A stretch of 64,000 bases of DNA from Aminomonas paucivorans DSM 12260 (GTDB taxonomy: Bacteria > Synergistota > Synergistia > Synergistales > Synergistaceae): positions 124,001 to 188,000 of the forward strand of contig NZ_CM001022.1 of assembly GCF_000165795.1 (NCBI RefSeq), read 5' to 3'. Every line of letters begins with the position of its first letter. The first letter of the stretch is position 1. Under the pieces are notes generated by a model. It saw nothing but the letters and a program-made list of their open reading frames with translations. It was not told where the DNA came from and did no database searches. Shown piece by piece: positions 44,388-52,809 of the stretch. The position numbers and the translations under genes were made by a program.

Positions 44388-45472
44388 GGCGCTTCCTCCT
44401 CCGACCCCGAGAGGATTCGCCAGGCCCGGGAGGTGTGGGCGGAGGGGGCGGTCAGCAGGGGGTGGAGGAACCCCGCCAGAAGGCTTTCGGCGAAGACCTC
44501 GAAGTCCCTCGGGTCCCCCCCGCAGCGGGAGGCCGCCAGGGCGGCCCGTTCCCGGGCCAGGGCTTTGCCCCGAGCCAGGGCCAGGCGCTTCCAGGTGTCC
44601 CCGGACCGGTGGACCAGCTCCCCCGCCAGGGCCTCCGCCGCCCGGTCCGCCTCCTCCTCCAGGGTGGAGAGGGAGGCCCGGTAGTCCCGCAGCAGCGTCT
44701 CTGCGGTCTTCGCCAGGTCCGCCAGGAGGACCCGACGGGTTCCGGGAAGGGGGGCGCTCTGGGGAGGGCTTCCCAGGTCCAGCACCCAGGGGGGCGGGGC
44801 CAGTCCCTCCAGGGGTTCCGGCCCCAGCAGGGGGGCCGGGGAGGCGGTGCAGCAGAACACCCCTTCCACTTGTCCCAGGGCGTCGGGCCAGCCCTCCCAA
44901 GGAAGAGGGAGGATGCGGGGGTCCTCCGGCAGGGGCCGGGGGGAACGGTTCGCCAGAAGACAGGGGACGTCGCAGGCCGCCAGGACCCGGGCGGTCTCCA
45001 GTCCCATCTCCCCCGCCCCCAGCACCAGGGCACGCACCTCCGGCCACCGGGGGTGTTCCCGGAAGGCCTGCACCGCCAGCCAGGGGATGGAGGGTTCCCG
45101 CCCGGGGTGGAAGGAGGTGCGCAGCGCCCCCGCCACCCCCAGGGCCCGCTGGAAGAGGCGGTGCAGGGTGGGACCGCAGGTGGCGCAGCCTTCGTAGGCG
45201 TCCCGCACCTGGCGCACCACGTGGGACTCCCCCACGGCGAAGCTCTCCAGCCCCAGGAGCACCCGCAGCAGGTGGCGCACCACCCCTCCGCCCCGCAGGT
45301 CCGGCTCCGGCAGGCCCGGGGCGGGGGTCTCGGGGAGCAGGGCGTACAGCTCCCGGCGCCAGCAGGTGCGCAGCAGCAGGGCCTCCTCCAGGAGTCCACC
45401 CTTCAGGAGGGTCGCCGGGTCCTCCCCCCAGGGGAGGGAGGAGGAAAGGGAGAAGAGGGCCAGGCGGTTCAC
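44384..45472 (-). CDS. hemA: Glutamyl-tRNA reductase, diverged
   Basis: Enzyme of 362 residues that reduces glutamyl-tRNA to glutamate-1-semialdehyde. The catalytic cysteine is in LLRTCWRRELYAL, where the usual S/TCNRTE motif has Trp after the Cys. GESHVVRQVRDAYE stands in place of the usual GExQILGQVK. The NADPH domain has VLVLGAGEMGLETARVLA. The protein is about 50 residues shorter than typical HemA. Start is GTG behind AGGAG formed around the upstream stop. Its place before precorrin-2 dehydrogenase, hemC and hemL leaves little doubt about the role despite the divergence. Confidence 0.88.
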   Translation of the reverse strand: MNRLALFSLSSSLPWGEDPATLLKGGLLEEALLLRTCWRRELYALLPETPAPGLPEPDLRGGGVVRHLLRVLLGLESFAVGESHVVRQVRDAYEGCATCGPTLHRLFQRALGVAGALRTSFHPGREPSIPWLAVQAFREHPRWPEVRALVLGAGEMGLETARVLAACDVPCLLANRSPRPLPEDPRILPLPWEGWPDALGQVEGVFCCTASPAPLLGPEPLEGLAPPPWVLDLGSPPQSAPLPGTRRVLLADLAKTAETLLRDYRASLSTLEEEADRAAEALAGELVHRSGDTWKRLALARGKALARERAALAASRCGGDPRDFEVFAESLLAGFLHPLLTAPSAHTSRAWRILSGSEEEAP

Positions 45473-45482
45473 GGCCTTGCTC

Positions 45483-46397
45483 CTAGAGCCCCGCCCGGAC
45501 GGCGGCGGCCGCGGCCAGGAGGGTGACGCCCTCCAGGGGCAGCAGGGTGCCCAGGTGCCAGACCAGGAGGGGGCGCAGCAGCTCCCGGGGGAAGAGCCCC
45601 AGCCAGTAGCCCATGTTCTGCCGGAGCACCCGGGTGACGGTGCCGATGGCGTTGCCCAGGAGGAGGGCCAGCAGGGCCTGCCCCGGGGAGAGTTCCCCCG
45701 CCGCCAGGGCTCCGCCCGCGGCGGCCAGGGAGGCGGTGGCGTGGGCCAGGGCCGCGGCGGCCACGGTCCAGCCCGCCGGGGGCAGCAGGGCCGTGTGTCC
45801 CAGGTGCTCCAGCAGCAGGGCCTCGAAGGAGGGCATGAGGGCGTAGGTGAGGGCGAAGAAGGTCCAGGCCCAGGGGAGGGACACCAGGAGGGCCCGCAGC
45901 AGGCGCCGCCGCCGCTCCGTCCCCGAGGGGGGGAGGACGGCCGCGGGGGCCTCGTCCCGGGGGGTGCCGTGACGGCGCAGCAGTCCCAGAAGCCACAGGA
46001 ACCGCACGGCGCTGCGCCCCAGGAGCACCAGGGCGTAGAGCAGCCCCGTCCCCCCCGCCAGGCCCGCCGCCAGGGAGGCGGTGGTGATCCACCGACGGAG
46101 GTAGCCCGGGAAGGCCAGACAGAGGGCGCCGAAGACCGTCTCCTCCCGGGAAAGGTCTCCCTGGGCGTACCCCGACGCCAGCAGCCCCGCCCCCGCCCGG
46201 GGGGATCCCAGGGCCAGGGCCAGGGCCTGGGCGGCCCGGGGCGGGACGCGCCAGGTTCGAAGCCGGGGCAGCAGGGGGCGGAAGATCCGGTCCGCGGCTC
46301 CCGACGCCAGCACCAGTTCCCCCAGGGCGAGCCCCGCCACCACGCTGGCGGTGAGGGTCGCCTCGGCCCTCAGAAGGTCCGGCCAGGAGATCGCCAC
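45483..46397 (-). CDS. Uncharacterised membrane protein in B12 operon (nucleoside-recognition-like)
   Basis: About 304 residues with eight or so hydrophobic segments. Stretches such as SPRAGAGLLASGYAQGDLSREETVF and LLGNAIGTVTRVLRQNMGYWLGLFP recall membrane proteins with gate/nucleoside-recognition domains (the COG3366 type in archaea), but I am not certain. Start is uncertain: a GTG inside the 3' end of cbiL (28-nt overlap, no clear ribosome site) is given; a later GTG is possible. It lies between cbiL and hemA under the B12 riboswitch. A transporter for cobalt, a corrinoid or a precursor is the obvious hypothesis, not a finding. Confidence 0.65.
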   Translation of the reverse strand: MAISWPDLLRAEATLTASVVAGLALGELVLASGAADRIFRPLLPRLRTWRVPPRAAQALALALGSPRAGAGLLASGYAQGDLSREETVFGALCLAFPGYLRRWITTASLAAGLAGGTGLLYALVLLGRSAVRFLWLLGLLRRHGTPRDEAPAAVLPPSGTERRRRLLRALLVSLPWAWTFFALTYALMPSFEALLLEHLGHTALLPPAGWTVAAAALAHATASLAAAGGALAAGELSPGQALLALLLGNAIGTVTRVLRQNMGYWLGLFPRELLRPLLVWHLGTLLPLEGVTLLAAAAAVRAGL

Positions 46398-47074
46398 AGC
46401 AGCAGCACCGAGAGGTAGTCCTCCGTGGGCAGGATCGCCTCGGGCCCCGAAACCGTCCGCTCCTCCGGCAGCCCCGCCCGATGGACCCGCACCGTCCGGG
46501 CCCAGGGCCCCGTGGCGCGGACCAGCTCGGGAAGGCGTTCCCGGAGGGCCGAGGGCTTGTACAGCGCCGCCGCGTCCGCCCCCGACAGGGCCTCGGTCAG
46601 CCTGTCGAAGGGGGCGCTGGCGGGAGCCACCAGAAAGGACTCCTCCCCCATGGCCAGGAAGGAGCGGGCGGAACAGGCCGCCAGGGAGTGGGCGGAAAGC
46701 CCCGGCACCAAGCGCAGCTCCAGGTCCGGCCGGCTGGCCCGCCACACGTCGAAGAGGCTTCCCACGGTGGCGTAGAGGGCCGCGTCGCCGATCACCGGCA
46801 GGGCGACGGACCGGACCCCCTCGAGGAGGGGAGCCAGGGTCGCGAGCTGGGCCTTCAGGGCCTCGTCCCGCTCCTCCGGCACCCCGGACATGGGGAACAC
46901 CAGGGGGTGAAGGGGGGCCTCCAGGTGGCGGCGTACTACCGAACCGGCCACGCTGGTTCGGCCGGGGGCGGAGAGGGGTTCCAGCAGCAGGTCCGCCTCC
47001 CGAAGCACGCGGAGGGCCTTGAGGGTGACGAGTTCCGGGTCGCCGGGGCCGACGCCCACGCCGTACAGGATCAT
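46370..47074 (-). CDS. cbiL: Cobalt-factor II / precorrin-2 C20-methyltransferase
   Basis: SAM-dependent methyltransferase of 234 residues that adds the C20 methyl during corrin synthesis. Motifs: LYGVGVGPGDPELVTLKALRVL at the N-terminus (split at the 20-residue limit: GVGVGPGDPELVTLKAL), LVFPMSGVPEERDEAL, ALPVIGDAALYATVGSLFD with the GDxxxY-type SAM pocket, and RLVPGLSAHSLAACS. It is first in the operon. Its ribosome site GAAAGGGG is paired in a small hairpin with the CCCC just upstream, consistent with control by the riboswitch in the leader. Confidence 0.9.
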   Translation of the reverse strand: MILYGVGVGPGDPELVTLKALRVLREADLLLEPLSAPGRTSVAGSVVRRHLEAPLHPLVFPMSGVPEERDEALKAQLATLAPLLEGVRSVALPVIGDAALYATVGSLFDVWRASRPDLELRLVPGLSAHSLAACSARSFLAMGEESFLVAPASAPFDRLTEALSGADAAALYKPSALRERLPELVRATGPWARTVRVHRAGLPEERTVSGPEAILPTEDYLSVLLLWRSPGRTF

Positions 47075-47081
47075 CAGGGGA

Positions 47082-47096
47082 TCCCCTTTCGGGGGA
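47082..47096 (-). promoter_or_regulatory. Hairpin hiding the cbiL ribosome binding site
   Basis: On the minus strand TCCCC-CGAAA-GGGGA pairs the ribosome site (GAAAGGGG) of cbiL within a compact stem with a GNRA-like loop. There is no U-run or terminator in the leader, so the upstream riboswitch probably works at translation. Confidence 0.5.
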
Positions 47097-47218
47097 CCTT
47101 CGGGAAGGGGGGACACCGGAGCCTCCGGTCCGAGAGGATGAGGAGGACGAAGGGGGACGGGAATGCCGCTGCCGGTGGGCCCTGCCCTCGCAGGTCCCGG
47201 TTCCATGACGCCGCGGGC

Positions 47219-47358
47219 CGGTCTCCTGGCTCCCGTTCCTCCTACTCCCGCGCCTTCCCGGGGGGGGACCCCAGTGGCATCCGTGCGGTTTCGTCCCGGT
47301 CACAGTGGCGGGGCCGCTCCGGCTTCGGATCCCGGATTCCCGTGCCCCCGGCGGTTCG
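47219..47358 (-). ncRNA. Cobalamin riboswitch 1
   Basis: Leader of the cbiL-hem operon on the minus strand. The conserved B12 box is clear: GCCACTGTGACCGGGACGAA, then later GGGAGTAGGAGGAACGG and the closing AGCCAGGAGACCGG. The upstream P3 part has GGGAATCCGG and GGAGCGGCCCC. The element is about 140 nt, normal for this class. An extended -10 box TGCTATAAT (TATAAT at 47370-47375) lies just upstream. Bound adenosylcobalamin should reduce expression of the whole operon. Confidence 0.92.
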
Positions 47359-47369
47359 TGGTCGGGGAG

Positions 47370-47378
47370 ATTATAGCA
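47370..47378 (-). promoter_or_regulatory. Extended -10 promoter for riboswitch 1 transcript
   Basis: TGCTATAAT on the minus strand, a perfect TATAAT with the TGn extension. No -35 match is seen 17 nt upstream, as is common for extended -10 promoters. It is about 11 nt upstream of the aptamer. Confidence 0.65.
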
Positions 47379-47676
47379 CCCTGGAGGACGGGGGGCCCCT
47401 GCGGGGAGGCTCCCTCACCGCCTAAGGTCCCGGAAGAAACAGGGACAAAAGATCCGTTTCCTGACTGGCCAAGGGAAGGAGTATTTGCAATACTGTGCAA
47501 GGAAGGGAGCTGTTCTCCTCTGTCCTTCTTTCGTGGGAAGAAGCACCGCCATGACGCATGAATCGTTTCATGAAAGGGGGGGTGAGGCTTCGTCCTGGGT
47601 CTTCGGGGGTACGAGCGGCGCAGTCGGTTCGGATCGGCGGTTTGGAAAAAGAGAACGGCAAAGGAGAGGTGAGTTC
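47379..47676. promoter_or_regulatory. Upstream region of the carboxypeptidase gene
   Basis: No gene is seen. Two inverted repeats stand out: TTGCA-N6-TGCAA (47485-47500) and CATGAA-N4-TTCATG (47557-47572). Either could bind a regulator of the plus-strand carboxypeptidase gene. The ribosome site AAAGGAGAGGTG is at the right end. Confidence 0.4.
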
Positions 47677-50166
47677 ATGTCCCGCTTCGTAAGGCGTCTT
47701 CTCGCGGCGACCCTTGGGGTCTTCATCCTGGCGGTTCCCGCCCTGGCGGCCCCCGTCCGCTCCCTTCCCCGGGACGGCTTCGGGGCTCCGGGAGCGGGGG
47801 ACTCGCAGCAGCAGATCCTCCAGATCCTCCGGCAGGGCAAGGGCGCGATCCCCACGACCCCCTACGGAGGGGTCAACATCGCCAGCGACCCCGTCCTGGC
47901 GAAGCTGCTTTACCCGGACGTGGTGAAGAACTGGTTCGACGGCAAGGTGGCGGGGATCACCCTCCAAACCCCTGCCTTCACCAGCAACCACGGTTCGGAC
48001 GTGCAGGGCCAGGTGGGCTGGAACACCACCCAGGAGGAGCTGCTGGGCTTCCTGAACAACCTGCCCAAGAGCAACATGCGGGTGCAGATCGTGGCGGAGT
48101 TTGCCGCCAAGACCAGCGCCGGGGCGGTGGAGCAGACCTTCAAGCTCCCCCTGGCGGTATTCAGCAAGCCCCCGGTCTTCGACCCGGCGGACCTGAAGGC
48201 CTTGGGCAAGCCCGTGGTCTACCTCCAGGCCATGATCCACGGGGACGAGCACAGCGGCGGCGAGGCCATGCTGGCCCTGGCCCAGAAGCTGGCCACGGAC
48301 GAACTCCGCGTCCTGGACAAGATCTCCGTGGTCATGATCCCCCGGTTCAACGTGGACGGGGCCTGGCGCTACACCCGGGGCACCAACACCGCCAACCCCG
48401 TGTGGGGACAGCCGGAGCTGTCCAGGGGCTTCGACCAGAACCGGGACCACACCAGCTTCTCCTCTCCCATCACCCGGACGATCCACACGGTGGTGAACGC
48501 CTACCGTCCCGACGTGTGCATCGACTGCCACGAGATGGGCTACGGCTTCAACCGGGAGTCCTCCGGAGGCACGTCCCTGGGCTATCGGGACTTCTACCTC
48601 TTCGACCTGGTGACCCTCATCGCCCACCCCGCCAACGTCCCCGCCTCCGTGACCGCCCTGAACCGGCAGCTGGAGTCGGGCATCGCCCAGGACCTCCGCT
48701 CCCGGGGGTTGAACTGGGACTATTACTTCTACGGCTGGGCCTCCCGCCAGGTGTCCGCGGACGTCCTCTCCACGGACCTGTCCACCCTGATCTCCGGGGA
48801 GGTGGACGTCACCACGGAACTCATGGAGGGCCCCCCCGACGAGGCCATGACGGACTCCGCCCTGAGCCTGAAGCCTGCGGTGAGCATGCTCTTCGAGACC
48901 CGATCCCCCAAGGTCCTCCCCAACTACAAGACCCGGGTGTACGCCCACCTGTCCGCTCTGGAGTCGGTACTTCGCCAGGTGGCGGCTCGTCCCGACACCT
49001 ACCGGGACACCGTGGCGGCGGCCCGGGCGGCGGTGGCAGCCCAGGGAGCGGCCCCCGGCGCGGGGAACGACCTGATCCTGTGGGTGCGCCAGAAGACCAT
49101 GGTCTCTCCGGATCAGGCGGTGCTCTCCTTCAACGCCGCCCACACCCAGGTGGCCCCGGGCACCCTGAAGATGAACAAGTCCTACCGCAACGACCAGCTG
49201 ACGCCGGTGAAGTCCGTGGCGCGCCCCTACGCCTACATCCTCTCCGGGGACATGGGGGCGGTGGCGGAGCGGCTGACCTGCACGGGGGTGACGGTGCGCC
49301 GTCTCACCCAGGCGACCTCGGTTCCCGTGGAGGCCTACCGCATCGACGAAGTGGTGAACGACGACGACCCGGCCCTGGACATGGAGCACCGGGGCACGGA
49401 CTACTTCCCCTGGAACGGGACCATCACCAAGGTCATCAACGGCGTCACCGCCTCCAGCCGGACCGTGACCTTCCCCGCCGGGTCCTACGTGGTCACCCTG
49501 GATCAGCCCTCCGCGAACCCGGCGGCCCTGGCCCTGGAGCCTCTGGCGAACCGGAACCTGGGGAACTACTGGCTCACCATGAACGCCCTGGGCAAGAGCA
49601 CCGCGGGCTTCGTCCCCGTGACGGTGGGAGGGGAGTATCCCGTCTACCGCTGCATGAGCGTCCTCTCCCTCCCGGCGGAGGCCCTGTCCGTGGCCCGTCC
49701 CTTCCTGGACGGCGCCGTCGTGGCCTCCTGTCTGCCCCTGGGCTCCGCGGAGCTGGCTCCTCTGAACAAGACCGCCCTGGGGAGCAAGGAGGTGCGCTTC
49801 GGCTACTTCTTCACCGCCGAGGCGACGGACCAGCCCGGGCAGAAGCCTGCGGGCTTCGACCTGGTCCTCCCGAAGGAAGGGAACGGCTACACCCTGGAAA
49901 CGTGGTATCTCTACGACTGGGTTCAGGGGACCTTCGTCCCCGCCACCCCCGTCGCGTCGACCAGCGGGGCCCGGACGGTCCGGGTGGAGGGCAACGCCCT
50001 GGACGCATCGGGGCGGGTCCTGGCGGTGGCCACGGGGGTGATCCCCACGATCACCCACACCCCCACTCCGGGACATCGGAGCAGCGGCGGCTGCGACGCC
50101 GGGGCGTTCCCGGCGGTGGCGGTGCTCCTGGTCCTGGCCCCGGTGGCCTTCCTGCGGCGTAGGTAA
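47677..50166 (+). CDS. Secreted M14-type zinc carboxypeptidase with Synergist-CTERM tail
   Basis: Exported protein of 829 residues. Signal peptide about 1-25 (LLAATLGVFILAVPALAA). The zinc site fits family M14: HGDEHSGGE (His188, Glu191) and IDCHEMG (His285), with IPRFNVDGAWRYTRGTN and the GFDQNRDH segment supplying substrate-binding Arg/Asn. The catalytic glutamate is probably in DVTTELMEGPPDEAM. Residues 450-790 form additional beta-rich domains that I do not recognise. The end is RSSGGCDAGAF, a hydrophobic helix and RRR, a Synergist-CTERM sorting tail. It would trim peptides outside the cell to feed the amino-acid fermentation. It is a single-gene unit with its own terminator. Confidence 0.85.
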   Translation: MSRFVRRLLAATLGVFILAVPALAAPVRSLPRDGFGAPGAGDSQQQILQILRQGKGAIPTTPYGGVNIASDPVLAKLLYPDVVKNWFDGKVAGITLQTPAFTSNHGSDVQGQVGWNTTQEELLGFLNNLPKSNMRVQIVAEFAAKTSAGAVEQTFKLPLAVFSKPPVFDPADLKALGKPVVYLQAMIHGDEHSGGEAMLALAQKLATDELRVLDKISVVMIPRFNVDGAWRYTRGTNTANPVWGQPELSRGFDQNRDHTSFSSPITRTIHTVVNAYRPDVCIDCHEMGYGFNRESSGGTSLGYRDFYLFDLVTLIAHPANVPASVTALNRQLESGIAQDLRSRGLNWDYYFYGWASRQVSADVLSTDLSTLISGEVDVTTELMEGPPDEAMTDSALSLKPAVSMLFETRSPKVLPNYKTRVYAHLSALESVLRQVAARPDTYRDTVAAARAAVAAQGAAPGAGNDLILWVRQKTMVSPDQAVLSFNAAHTQVAPGTLKMNKSYRNDQLTPVKSVARPYAYILSGDMGAVAERLTCTGVTVRRLTQATSVPVEAYRIDEVVNDDDPALDMEHRGTDYFPWNGTITKVINGVTASSRTVTFPAGSYVVTLDQPSANPAALALEPLANRNLGNYWLTMNALGKSTAGFVPVTVGGEYPVYRCMSVLSLPAEALSVARPFLDGAVVASCLPLGSAELAPLNKTALGSKEVRFGYFFTAEATDQPGQKPAGFDLVLPKEGNGYTLETWYLYDWVQGTFVPATPVASTSGARTVRVEGNALDASGRVLAVATGVIPTITHTPTPGHRSSGGCDAGAFPAVAVLLVLAPVAFLRRR

Positions 50167-50200
50167 TTCGCCCCTGCGGGCACGACAGTGGCGACACGAA

Positions 50201-50237
50201 GCGGGGAGCCCCGGTGGTTTCGGGGCTCCCCGCTTTT
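50201..50237. terminator. Terminator after the carboxypeptidase gene
   Basis: Perfect 13-bp stem GCGGGGAGCCCCG / CGGGGCTCCCCGC with a 7-nt loop and TTTT on the plus strand. It lies between convergent genes and can also stop the B12 operon coming from the other side. Confidence 0.85.
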
Positions 50238-50256
50238 CGGTCCGAGGAGGAGTGCT

Positions 50257-52809
50257 TCAGGCGAAGGGCTGCTCCACCCGGTTGTCCAGGTGGTCCAGCA
50301 GGTCCGTCGTCAGGGCCGCGGGGGTGGAGAAGGACGTCCCCACGGCGGGAGGGGGGGTGAGCACCACCAGGGGGATGCCCCGGCTTCGGGCCGCCCGGGC
50401 CTTGGCCTCCATGCCCCCCGGGGCGCCGCTGGCCTTGGAGACCAGGGCCCGGGCCCCCGACTCCTCCAGGAGGGCCCGAAGGGAACCCTCGTCCCCCGGG
50501 CCCCACTGGCAGAGGACCTCCCGGGGTTCCAGCCCCGTCGCCAGGGCGGCGTCCAGGCTTTCCGGCGTGGGGAGGACCCGGGCCAGGAGACGGCGGTTCT
50601 GGGCCTTCAGGGGGGGCACCAGGCGGGGCAGCAGGCGCACCCCCAGGGTCAGGACGAGGAGGTCCCCCGGCCGGGTGCTCTCCAGAAGCCGGGCCAGCAG
50701 GGCCTCCGGGGAGGCCACCGCCAGGGCCCCTTCGGGCACGGGGGTGGGGCGTCGCAGGACCCAAAGGGGCAGCCCCGTCCGCCGAGCCGCGATTCGGAAG
50801 GCCTGATGGGCCTCCTGGGCGAAGGGATGGGCCGCGTCCACCAGGGCCGCCAGGCCGGCCCGCTTCCGGTCCTCCAGCAGGAGGATCCAGGCGGGGGTGT
50901 CCCGGCGTCCCACCAGGGGGACGACCCCCTGGGGCACCGTGACGAGCCCCGTCTCCTCCGCCACCGAGGCTCCCACCCGAAGCCCCCGGTCCCGGAGCCG
51001 TTCCGCCACCTCCCGGGCCTCGGAGGTGCCCCCCAGCACCAGCACGTCCAGGGGGTCCTGGGGGAGGGCGGGTTCCCGGACCTCTTCGGAGCCGTAGCCT
51101 CGCCGGTCCAGCCACAGGCCCTTCCAGGGCTCCACCCCCTCCCCGGGGAGGACCACCAGGGTGCGCATGTCCACCCGATCTTCCGTCAGCGCCTCCAGGG
51201 GGAGGGCCTCCACCGTCTGGTCCGGCCGGTCCACGTCCCGGCAGAGGAGCGCCGTGGGCCTGCGGCGGAAGGCGCGGCGCACCGCCGCCAGCTTCGTCCC
51301 CAGGTCCCGGCGCACGGGGTTGTAGAGCACCGTGGTGAGTCCCCCCGCCGCTGCGGCCTCCAGGGCGCGCTCCACCGAGGACCAGGGCTGGAGGTAGTCC
51401 GAGAGGGAGAGGAGGCAGAGCCCGTTGGTGTAGGGAGCCCCCAGGAGGGTTCCCGCCCGCTGGGCCGCGGTGATCCCCGGCACCACCCGCACCGGGACCC
51501 GATCGGCCCCCAGGCGGAGGGCCAGGGCGGCCAGGCCGAAGAGGATGGGGTCGCCGCCGCACACCAGGGCCACCCGGTGCCCCCTTTCTGCCAGGTCCAG
51601 GGCCCGACGGACCCGATCCTCCTCCTCCCCCATGGCGTAGCGCTCCACGTGCCGTCCCTCGGTGCAGGCCGGGGGCAGCAGGTCCACGTAGAGGCGGTAT
51701 CCCACCACCGCGTCCGCCCCCTCCAGGGCGGACCGGGCCTCCTGGGTGAGGCACTCCGCCGACCCGGGGCCGGTTCCCACCACCGCCAGGCTTCCCCGGG
51801 GAGCGGGAAAGGGGATGCGGGAGAGGGCCACCGTCACCCCGTCCCGGATCAGGCGGGGCCCCAGGGGAGAGCCCAGGGCGGCGGCGCAGGGCTCCGCCAC
51901 CCCGGGGACGTGGAAGTGCCGCTGCGCCGCGGAGGGGGAGAAGGGCCCCTCCTGGGCCCGCAGGGTCTCCGGGGAAAGGGGGCTCAGGGGCAGCCCCAGG
52001 GTCCGGGCGGCCTCCTCCAGCCCCGGTTCCTGGGCCTTGGCCTCCAGGGTGGCCAGGGCTCCCAGGGCCTCCCGCAGGAAGGGGCCTCCGGGGGCCTCCT
52101 CCAGGGCACCGTCCAGGGCCTCCAGGAGGGCGTCCCGTTTCGCCCCCCGGCGGCACCCCACCCCCGCCCCCAGCAGGGGGGGCACCAACTGGATCGCCCC
52201 CTCGGGGAGGGGGATACGCCGGGGGGACACCAGCACCCGGGCTCCCTCCGGGGCGGCCACGGGCCGGGCTCCGAAGGGCAGGGGGAGGGGGCTTGCCAGG
52301 GGGTCCTCGGAGAAGGGCGCCAGGAGGGGGTCGATCCACCAGGGAAGGGACCCCTGATCCAGGAGGGAGCGCAGAAGCCCCGGGAGGGCCTCCCGGCCCC
52401 GGAGGGACAGTCCGTGGCGACGGGCCCAGCGGTCCGGGGCCGTCAGGCCCCGGCGGTCCGTGGAGGTGGTGGGGATCCACCCCGCCCCCAGCAGGGCGGC
52501 GCAGCGTTGGGCCAGGTCCGCCCCGCCTCCCAGGTGGCCCCCCGCCACGGCCAGCACGGTTCCCCCGTCCTCGGAGACGCAGAGCACCGTCGGGTCCGTG
52601 GCCTTGTCCCGCAGCAGGGGGCCCGCAGCCCGCACCGCCACCGGCAGGGATCCCACCAGGATCAGGGCCCCCGCCCCGTCCCAGAGTTCCCGAAAGCGAC
52701 CCTGGAGGGAGCCGGGCTCCAGGGGAAGGGCGGTTCCCCCCAGCCCCCGGGCGATCTGTTCCCCCAGGGCCGAGGCGGCGGGGGCGTGGAGCACGTAGAG
52801 GGGCTTCAC
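50257..52809 (-). CDS. cbiGHJ: CbiG-CbiH-CbiJ triple fusion of cobalamin biosynthesis
   Basis: Protein of 850 residues. Residues 1-337: CbiG, cobalt-precorrin-5A hydrolase (TVLAVAGGHLGGGADLAQ, VPPLLGAGVGCRRGAKRDAL). Residues 338-575: CbiH, precorrin-3B C17-methyltransferase (LAVVGTGPGSAECLTQEAR, VVGYRLYVDLL, VALVCGGDPILFGLA, VVPGITAAQRAG, DVDRPDQTVEALPLEAL). Residues 586-850: CbiJ/CobK, precorrin-6A reductase (VLVLGGTSEAREVAERL, VDAAHPFAQEAHQAF, VLCQWGPGDEGSLRALL, LVSKASGAPGG). The three act in nearby but not consecutive steps. Start is GTG in a GTGA overlap with cbiF. It is the last gene of the operon before a terminator. Confidence 0.92.
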   Translation of the reverse strand: MKPLYVLHAPAASALGEQIARGLGGTALPLEPGSLQGRFRELWDGAGALILVGSLPVAVRAAGPLLRDKATDPTVLCVSEDGGTVLAVAGGHLGGGADLAQRCAALLGAGWIPTTSTDRRGLTAPDRWARRHGLSLRGREALPGLLRSLLDQGSLPWWIDPLLAPFSEDPLASPLPLPFGARPVAAPEGARVLVSPRRIPLPEGAIQLVPPLLGAGVGCRRGAKRDALLEALDGALEEAPGGPFLREALGALATLEAKAQEPGLEEAARTLGLPLSPLSPETLRAQEGPFSPSAAQRHFHVPGVAEPCAAALGSPLGPRLIRDGVTVALSRIPFPAPRGSLAVVGTGPGSAECLTQEARSALEGADAVVGYRLYVDLLPPACTEGRHVERYAMGEEEDRVRRALDLAERGHRVALVCGGDPILFGLAALALRLGADRVPVRVVPGITAAQRAGTLLGAPYTNGLCLLSLSDYLQPWSSVERALEAAAAGGLTTVLYNPVRRDLGTKLAAVRRAFRRRPTALLCRDVDRPDQTVEALPLEALTEDRVDMRTLVVLPGEGVEPWKGLWLDRRGYGSEEVREPALPQDPLDVLVLGGTSEAREVAERLRDRGLRVGASVAEETGLVTVPQGVVPLVGRRDTPAWILLLEDRKRAGLAALVDAAHPFAQEAHQAFRIAARRTGLPLWVLRRPTPVPEGALAVASPEALLARLLESTRPGDLLVLTLGVRLLPRLVPPLKAQNRRLLARVLPTPESLDAALATGLEPREVLCQWGPGDEGSLRALLEESGARALVSKASGAPGGMEAKARAARSRGIPLVVLTPPPAVGTSFSTPAALTTDLLDHLDNRVEQPFA

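Noticed and set aside
44847-45197. Small plus-strand open frame within hemA
   Set aside because: Basic, low-complexity antisense translation with no start signal; the minus strand holds an essential pathway gene.
46370-46397. Frameshift suspected because the membrane-protein gene overlaps cbiL by 28 nt
   Set aside because: Both frames keep good protein sequence up to their ends; a later start codon removes the overlap, so no error needs to be assumed.
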